Of a stretch of DNA of 64,000 nt, positions 59,586-64,000 are shown piece after piece; the stretch's first letter is position 1, and every line of letters starts with the position of its first letter. The position numbers were made by a program, and so were the translations under genes. Under the pieces are notes generated by a model. The model was not told the origin of the DNA. It ran no database searches and saw only the letters and a program-made list of their open reading frames with translations. This DNA is from Dethiosulfatarculus sandiegensis (lineage in GTDB: Bacteria > Desulfobacterota > Desulfarculia > Desulfarculales > Desulfarculaceae), in contig NZ_AZAC01000011.1 in the NCBI RefSeq assembly GCF_000931935.2, positions 337,624 to 401,623 of the forward strand, given 5' to 3'.

Positions 59586-61784
59586 CTAAGCTTTCACCAC
59601 CTGGCACGGAGTGTCTTTAAAGGGCGGATAGCCCGAAATCGGGTCGAACTGCCTGGGAATCAGCTCATTGATATTAGCTTTGGCCCACCCATGCATCATG
59701 CCGACCACTCCCTCCTTCATCAGGACGGTCGGTTTGGCCACTACCTCGATCTGTCCCCACTGGGTTTTCAAGCTGATTTTATCGCCCTGCTTGATGCCGC
59801 GATTGGCGGCATCCTTGGGATGGAGAGTCAGGACCGGTTCAGTCTGTAATTCAAGCAGCCAGGGGGAGTCCTTGCGCCACTTGCTGTGGGTGATGTAGGG
59901 AATCCGGGATCCCGATACCAGGATCAGGGGATATTCCTCACTGGTCGGCATGGTCTCCTTGTATTCGGGCAGAGCCGGGTGGCCATGCTTTTTGAGCACC
60001 TCGGAAACCGCCTCTATCTTTCCGGTGGAGGTGCCGAACTTGACCCCCTTTTTGTGCTTTTCAAAGGCTTCCGGTTTCTTGGCCGGCACGGTTACACCCT
60101 TGGGCAGGGCCTTACGCAGATCGTCGTAGGTCAGGTTCCACATTTTGAGGATCTCATTGCAGGCAGCTTCCGGATCGCCATTGAAACAGGTCTTGCCGTG
60201 GCCCAGGCGGGTGCCCAACTCCAAGGCGATCCGCCAGTCCTCCCGGCACTCGCCCTGGGGCTTGAGCGGGGTGCGGGCGTAAAGCGTGCGGCCAAACACC
60301 GCAAAAGGCGCCAGGCGTTCATAGTTCATGGCGGCTGGCAGCAACACATCCACATGGCTGTGAGTCCAGGGGCGGTAGAAATAATCCACGGCCATGGTGA
60401 ATTCCAGCTTGTCAAAGGCCTCCATATACTCATGGGACTGCGGCCAGATCATGAGGTTCAGCCCCCAGCCCAAAAAGGCCTTGAGTTTACCTTCGTTGAT
60501 GGATTCCACGATGTGGTTGCCCTGGATCTCCCAAATCTTCTCGGCCCAGACCGGGTAATACTTGGCATCCAACCGATGCTCCGACCAAGCCAGCCTCTGT
60601 TTGCGCATGGAGAATTTAGGCGGTCCATTGGCCCAGGGGCCGGCCATGCCTTCCAATGGGTTGGTGGGTTTTGTGATACCGCCGGGCACATCAATGTAAC
60701 CGCAGACGGCCGGAACCATAAGCAGCCCGCGATGGTTGTTGCAAGCGTTAAGATCGTGGGTGGTGGCTTGGGCGTTGGTCATCAGCCCGCCCGGAGCGTT
60801 TGAGGCGTACAAGCGGGCGGCGTTTATTATGAGCTGGGCAGGCACGTCTGTGATTTTTTCCACCCTTTTGGGGTCGAAATCAGCCACATAAGCCTTCAAC
60901 TCTTCTATGCCGTGAATGTAGTTTGCGCAAAAGTCCTTGTCTTCCAGGTTCTCCTTGAAAATTACGTGCATAAGCCCCGCTGCCAGGGCGGCGGTGGTGC
61001 CGGGCCGGACCTGAAGATGAATGTCGGCCAAGGTGCTCACCGTAGGGGTGATCCTGGGGTCGACCACAATGAACTTGACTCCGCGCTCCTTGGCATCCAT
61101 AAGCTTGCCATGGCACATATGAGGCTGGCCCGAATAGGCTGGGTTAGTTCCCCAGACCAGCATGACCTTGGTTTCCTCGCTGGGCAAATTGCCCATGGTG
61201 CCGAAGCCATAGGTCAGGAACTCGGCCAGCATGGCGGACCTGCGGCAGGTGGTCGAGCTCTCACACCCGTAGTTGACCGAACCATAGACCGCAGCCAGGC
61301 GCTGGATCGCGGCTCTGGGCTCCTTGGGGTCGCCTGCATAGAAAAACACCGAGTGGGGGCCATACTGTTCCTTGATGCGGTTGATCTGCTTGATGATGGA
61401 ATCATAGGCCTCATCCCAGCTGATGCGGACGAATCCGGGGTCGGAGGACCCCTTGGGATTGGTCCGCTTCATGGGGTATTTCAGCCGTTTTGGGTTATAG
61501 AGCCGCTGCATGGTGGCATAGCCCTTGGAACAGATTGGCGTGGCGGGATACCCCTGCCAAGGTTCAACGTTGGTTATCAGACCATCTTGATGCTGAAATT
61601 GAATGCCGCAGAATGGCACGTGGTTACAGCCATCGCAAAAGGTGTAGCCCACTTCTGCCTTGGGCTCGGCGGAGGTCTGGGCTTTCGCTTCCGGCACTAG
61701 GAATTTTGGCCCCAGGGAAAGCGCGAGCAAGCCACTGCCGCCAGCCTTCATGAAGGTGCGTCTGGGTATCGCCTTGTTAAACAT
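59586..61784 (-). CDS. Tat-exported molybdopterin oxidoreductase catalytic subunit
   Basis: A 732-residue enzyme of the DMSO reductase superfamily. Tat signal PRRTFMKAGGSGLLALSLG (RR at 8-9). [4Fe-4S] motif C50-x2-C53-x5-C59 and C85 (PICSKG). The Mo/W ligand is probably a Cys in YGCESSTTCRRSAMLAEF. Pterin landmarks: VMLVWGTNPAYSGQPHM, FIVVDPRITPTVSTLADIHL, and YITHSKWRKDSPWL near the C-terminus. With a four-cluster FeS subunit and TorD-type chaperone it forms a periplasmic respiratory reductase or oxidase. No membrane anchor subunit is encoded here, so electrons likely come via a soluble cytochrome or another quinol enzyme. GAGGAGG precedes the start. Confidence 0.93.
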   Translation of the reverse strand: MFNKAIPRRTFMKAGGSGLLALSLGPKFLVPEAKAQTSAEPKAEVGYTFCDGCNHVPFCGIQFQHQDGLITNVEPWQGYPATPICSKGYATMQRLYNPKRLKYPMKRTNPKGSSDPGFVRISWDEAYDSIIKQINRIKEQYGPHSVFFYAGDPKEPRAAIQRLAAVYGSVNYGCESSTTCRRSAMLAEFLTYGFGTMGNLPSEETKVMLVWGTNPAYSGQPHMCHGKLMDAKERGVKFIVVDPRITPTVSTLADIHLQVRPGTTAALAAGLMHVIFKENLEDKDFCANYIHGIEELKAYVADFDPKRVEKITDVPAQLIINAARLYASNAPGGLMTNAQATTHDLNACNNHRGLLMVPAVCGYIDVPGGITKPTNPLEGMAGPWANGPPKFSMRKQRLAWSEHRLDAKYYPVWAEKIWEIQGNHIVESINEGKLKAFLGWGLNLMIWPQSHEYMEAFDKLEFTMAVDYFYRPWTHSHVDVLLPAAMNYERLAPFAVFGRTLYARTPLKPQGECREDWRIALELGTRLGHGKTCFNGDPEAACNEILKMWNLTYDDLRKALPKGVTVPAKKPEAFEKHKKGVKFGTSTGKIEAVSEVLKKHGHPALPEYKETMPTSEEYPLILVSGSRIPYITHSKWRKDSPWLLELQTEPVLTLHPKDAANRGIKQGDKISLKTQWGQIEVVAKPTVLMKEGVVGMMHGWAKANINELIPRQFDPISGYPPFKDTPCQVVKA

Positions 61785-61830
61785 TAAGTAACCTCCTCTT
61801 GCCCGATGGGCAATAAAGCCCTAGGTTGGG

Positions 61831-62595
61831 TCAATCAATTGTCAACTTTTGGGGTGCCTCTGTGTTTCCATGTAGAATCGACTGCTGCTCTTGAACGATC
61901 CAGGCGTCCTCCAGCTCCAGAAAACGGTCGGTAAAACAAGCAATTTTGGCATAGAACCCTGCAGGTGACATCTGCGCAGCCTTGCTCCTGAATGCGGGAA
62001 TCCAGTTCAAAAGATGCCCCTGTATAAAATCCGATTGCCATTCAAGCAGTTTCCTGGCCTCGTACGGGCTGTTTTCAGCGGCTTGCTTGCTGCGTGCGCT
62101 GAGATGGGCCATAAGGGAAAGCTCCATGCTCAAATGGTCTTCCAGTTCATTAAAGCTTTCGCTCCTGGTCAATCCCGCCCTTTGATACTGTCTTCTAACC
62201 CTCAGGGCCGGACTGTCCTGGCCGGCGTGATTGCTGTCCGTATAGTGCGACTCGCATAACGGGATCGTATTCGGGCCCACCCCCAGGAAGCTGGAGGCAT
62301 ATTCCCGGGCCAGATACAGGAGGTGCTTTTCGCCGCCGCCAGCCGTGAGTTCCTCTATGAGCTGGCCGAGGTCCGCGGCCTCCTGCTGCAGTTGGTGGTC
62401 CGGTCCGCCCAGGCAGTCCAGATATGCTTCAGTCATATCCTTGAGCTGGCCCAAAGCCGCCCAGGCGTTCTGATCTATCTCAAATCCGAAGCAATGCGCG
62501 AGCAGGGTGTATAATGCCTCGCGCAGACTGTGAAAGCCGGGAGAATCCAGGCTGCATTCTCCAAGTCGGTCAGTTAGGTCAGGCTTAGCTGGCAT
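61831..62595 (-). CDS. TorD/DmsD family chaperone
   Basis: A 254-residue, mostly helical cytoplasmic protein. TorD-type features include YARLYTLLAHCFGF-like opening (REALYTLLAHCFGFEIDQ), the central YASSFLGVGPNTIPLCESHY and the later DHLSMELSLMAHL, the family's conserved (D/E)H(L/I) segment. It binds the Tat signal of the Mo enzyme and helps cofactor insertion. It overlaps the upstream FeS protein gene by 11 bases, with GGGGAG 9 bases before the ATG, and precedes the catalytic subunit gene by 46 bases. Confidence 0.9.
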   Translation of the reverse strand: MPAKPDLTDRLGECSLDSPGFHSLREALYTLLAHCFGFEIDQNAWAALGQLKDMTEAYLDCLGGPDHQLQQEAADLGQLIEELTAGGGEKHLLYLAREYASSFLGVGPNTIPLCESHYTDSNHAGQDSPALRVRRQYQRAGLTRSESFNELEDHLSMELSLMAHLSARSKQAAENSPYEARKLLEWQSDFIQGHLLNWIPAFRSKAAQMSPAGFYAKIACFTDRFLELEDAWIVQEQQSILHGNTEAPQKLTID

Positions 62596-63751
62596 CGGTG
62601 TTTTCTCCCCATATCAGACGGAACGCGTCGTTCATTAGATGTTCGTTTTTTTGGCAGGCCGGGCAAACCGGTCCAGCGTTATGGTCTATGAATTGTCTGT
62701 TACACGAGATGCAGGTGATCAGGGGCAGGGATTGGGCCCGGACAGGCTCGGCAGCGACCTCGCACATATCTAGCCCCGAGGTTACGGTCAAGGCGGAACA
62801 TGGGCATAACTGCTGGCACAGGCCGCAGCCGCTGCAAAGAGCCTGTTCTTTCCATAACGATAACCTGTCATTTTCCCTTTGTAGCCGAAGGGCTCCGGAA
62901 GGGCAGACCCGGGTGCACACCCCGCATAGCCGGCACTGGTCGCCCACTTCTATTTTATGGAAATAGTCAGATTTGACCCCTGGCAGCTTCTTCTCAGGAT
63001 TATTGCGGATATATTGCCGGATCAATTCCCTGCCAGGCAGGGCTTCGCCGCATTTGGGCATGGTTCTGGGAGGGGTTAGCACAGGAGCCGCATCACCTTT
63101 GGCGGCTTGGAACACTTTGCGGAAGCCGAACACCAAATCCCGTCTTGAAAATTCGGCATCTTTTTGTCTTTTTCGCATCAGGCCAGCGCGGAGGGCCTTC
63201 GCCTCGGCCAATTCGGATTCGGTGGCCCGGTTGATTTCCAATTTGAATTCAGGCCCGTCGATACATCCTTGCATTTGGGAAATAATGGCGCGTTCTTTTT
63301 CAAACAAGCCCCGTCCAGCCTGGAAGGAACAGGACGCACAGTCTCCGGTGATGATCCTCAGGGCAGCTGTGCCTTCAAACCAGCGCTGAAACAATGTGGA
63401 AAGGGTTACGGAACCCGCACAGGGAATGAATGGCTCACTCAGACGGGCTGAACCCACAGGGCCCTCCGGCCACAATCCGGAACAGAAATAATAATCGCGC
63501 GGAGGCGTGACGGCGATTCTGAAAGGGTCCCCAAAGGCGCCGTTGGGACAGGCCGAAATACACAGCCCGCAACCCAAGCAGCCGGTGGAGAGCACAGGAC
63601 CCGTTTCATTGAATTCAATGGCTTTGGCTGGACAAATATCCTGACATATATGGCAGCTAAATGAATTACGCTTGAGCCTGGCACACCGATGAAGGTGGAA
63701 ATCGCGGCGGATTAGCACAACGGGCTTTTTATCTGCTCTCAATTCGTTCAT
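62585..63751 (-). CDS. Multi-[4Fe-4S] ferredoxin-like protein, first gene of the Mo-enzyme operon
   Basis: A 388-residue soluble protein with four ferredoxin-type motifs: CHICQDICPAKAI (about 33-45), CLGCGLCISACPNGA (about 58-72), CRLCGVCTRVCPSGA (about 270-284) and CSGCGLCQQLCPCSA (about 301-315). A C-terminal zinc ribbon is CISC...CPAC. In the middle is a CASC pair (GDCASCSFQAG). No signal peptide. Such proteins often accompany TorD and Mo reductases in Desulfobacterota; a role in electron supply or cofactor maturation is inferred. It precedes torD with overlap. Confidence 0.88.
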   Translation of the reverse strand: MNELRADKKPVVLIRRDFHLHRCARLKRNSFSCHICQDICPAKAIEFNETGPVLSTGCLGCGLCISACPNGAFGDPFRIAVTPPRDYYFCSGLWPEGPVGSARLSEPFIPCAGSVTLSTLFQRWFEGTAALRIITGDCASCSFQAGRGLFEKERAIISQMQGCIDGPEFKLEINRATESELAEAKALRAGLMRKRQKDAEFSRRDLVFGFRKVFQAAKGDAAPVLTPPRTMPKCGEALPGRELIRQYIRNNPEKKLPGVKSDYFHKIEVGDQCRLCGVCTRVCPSGALRLQRENDRLSLWKEQALCSGCGLCQQLCPCSALTVTSGLDMCEVAAEPVRAQSLPLITCISCNRQFIDHNAGPVCPACQKNEHLMNDAFRLIWGENTDAS

Positions 63752-64000
63752 ACTACCAGCTCAGCACAGATTCAGAACGAGCACGATATTTCATAGATCA
63801 AAAGTAGGTGATTTTTTTCACATATGTAAAAAAAATATACCGTCACTTCCAATTTATTCAATGCATCAGACAACAATAATTGATGATCCAATGTATAAAG
63901 TTCCCCTGCAATTGTGGACATAGAATAATCGCGAGGGGTGCTCTCCCCCCTTGCAACGAGGTTTGCGCTAATCAGCCTTAAACACCTTAACGCCGGAAAG
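63752..64000 (-). promoter_or_regulatory. Upstream region of the Mo-enzyme operon, with a palindrome
   Basis: About 250 bases, AT-rich. A palindrome ACATATGT at 63820-63827, flanked by seven T on the left and A on the right (63812-63835), lies about 60-85 bases before the start and is a candidate operator. No other motif is supported; the sequence continues past the edge. Confidence 0.5.

Noticed and set aside
59886..61700. Long plus-strand frames opposite the Mo enzyme
   Set aside because: Antisense shadows of the 732-residue catalytic subunit, which has a Tat signal and clear motifs.
1..64000. CRISPR arrays, rRNA and tRNA genes
   Set aside because: No regularly spaced repeats, no rRNA signature and no cloverleaf with a T-arm GTTCRA element were found on reading the intergenic regions.

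Overview
The window looks like chromosomal DNA from an anaerobic Desulfobacterota-type (sulfate-reducer-like) bacterium. This is inferred from gene content, not from a marker gene. The evidence is two tungsten/molybdenum-bis-MGD oxidoreductases, a periplasmic flavoprotein with a tetrahaem cytochrome, an FmdE-like protein, flavodoxin/ferredoxin proteins, three TonB receptors, TRAP and Opp transporters, and a split UxaA/SuyAB-type lyase. There are no rRNA or tRNA genes and no CRISPR array. Several genes carry single-base frameshifts in short homopolymers, so either local gene decay or sequence error must be kept in mind.

Layout. 1-460: 5' end of an oligopeptide ABC ATPase gene (runs off the left edge). 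1.3-5.9 kb: minus-strand unit of XRE-cupin regulator, structured leader with terminator, TonB receptor, flavin reductase and FmdE-like protein. 5.9-16.8 kb: a divergent catabolic island. DUF1177, AroM and a complete OppABCDF transporter lie on the minus strand, and an Lrp regulator, DUF917 protein and M20 amidohydrolase on the plus strand, around an AT-rich control region with a long inverted repeat. 17.0-23.2 kb: cobalamin riboswitch, AraC (PchR-like) regulator, RhtX/FptX-like MFS permease, TonB receptor and SAM methyltransferase. 23.3-31.5 kb: amidohydrolase, TRAP transporter (dctM, dctQ, frameshifted dctP) and a NarL-type two-component system whose kinase carries a periplasmic ABC_sub_bind sensor.

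31.8-36.1 kb: MarR, HemG-like flavodoxin, DUF4198 protein and a frameshifted TonB receptor. 36.7-41 kb: flavodoxin-ferredoxin fusion, MarR regulator with three copies of a 15-bp operator, a Mo/W oxidoreductase and a 61-residue Cys protein. 41-48.8 kb: UxaA/SuyAB pair, EF-hand protein, short tyrosine recombinase, CpxRA-like two-component system, DUF6530 protein and HAD phosphatase. 48.9-53.5 kb: doubly frameshifted sulfatase, hypothetical protein, tetrahaem cytochrome and FAD flavoprotein. 53.5-58.8 kb: an insertion-sequence graveyard (IS3 with an internal deletion, a trpB scrap, broken IS110, truncated second IS3). 58.9-63.8 kb: operon for a periplasmic Mo enzyme (multi-FeS protein, TorD chaperone, Tat-exported catalytic subunit, four-cluster FeS subunit).

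The theme is import plus anaerobic redox or hydrolytic processing of organic compounds: peptide- or hydantoin-like substrates, TRAP substrates, and corrinoid or metallophore-type ligands through TonB receptors. The best candidates for undescribed biology are the DUF1177/AroM/DUF917/M20/Opp pathway, the B12-riboswitch-controlled metallophore-like uptake unit, the MarR-controlled Mo/W enzyme with its small Cys protein, the flavoprotein that lacks fumarate-reductase catalytic residues, and the structured RNA leader before the FmdE/TonB unit.
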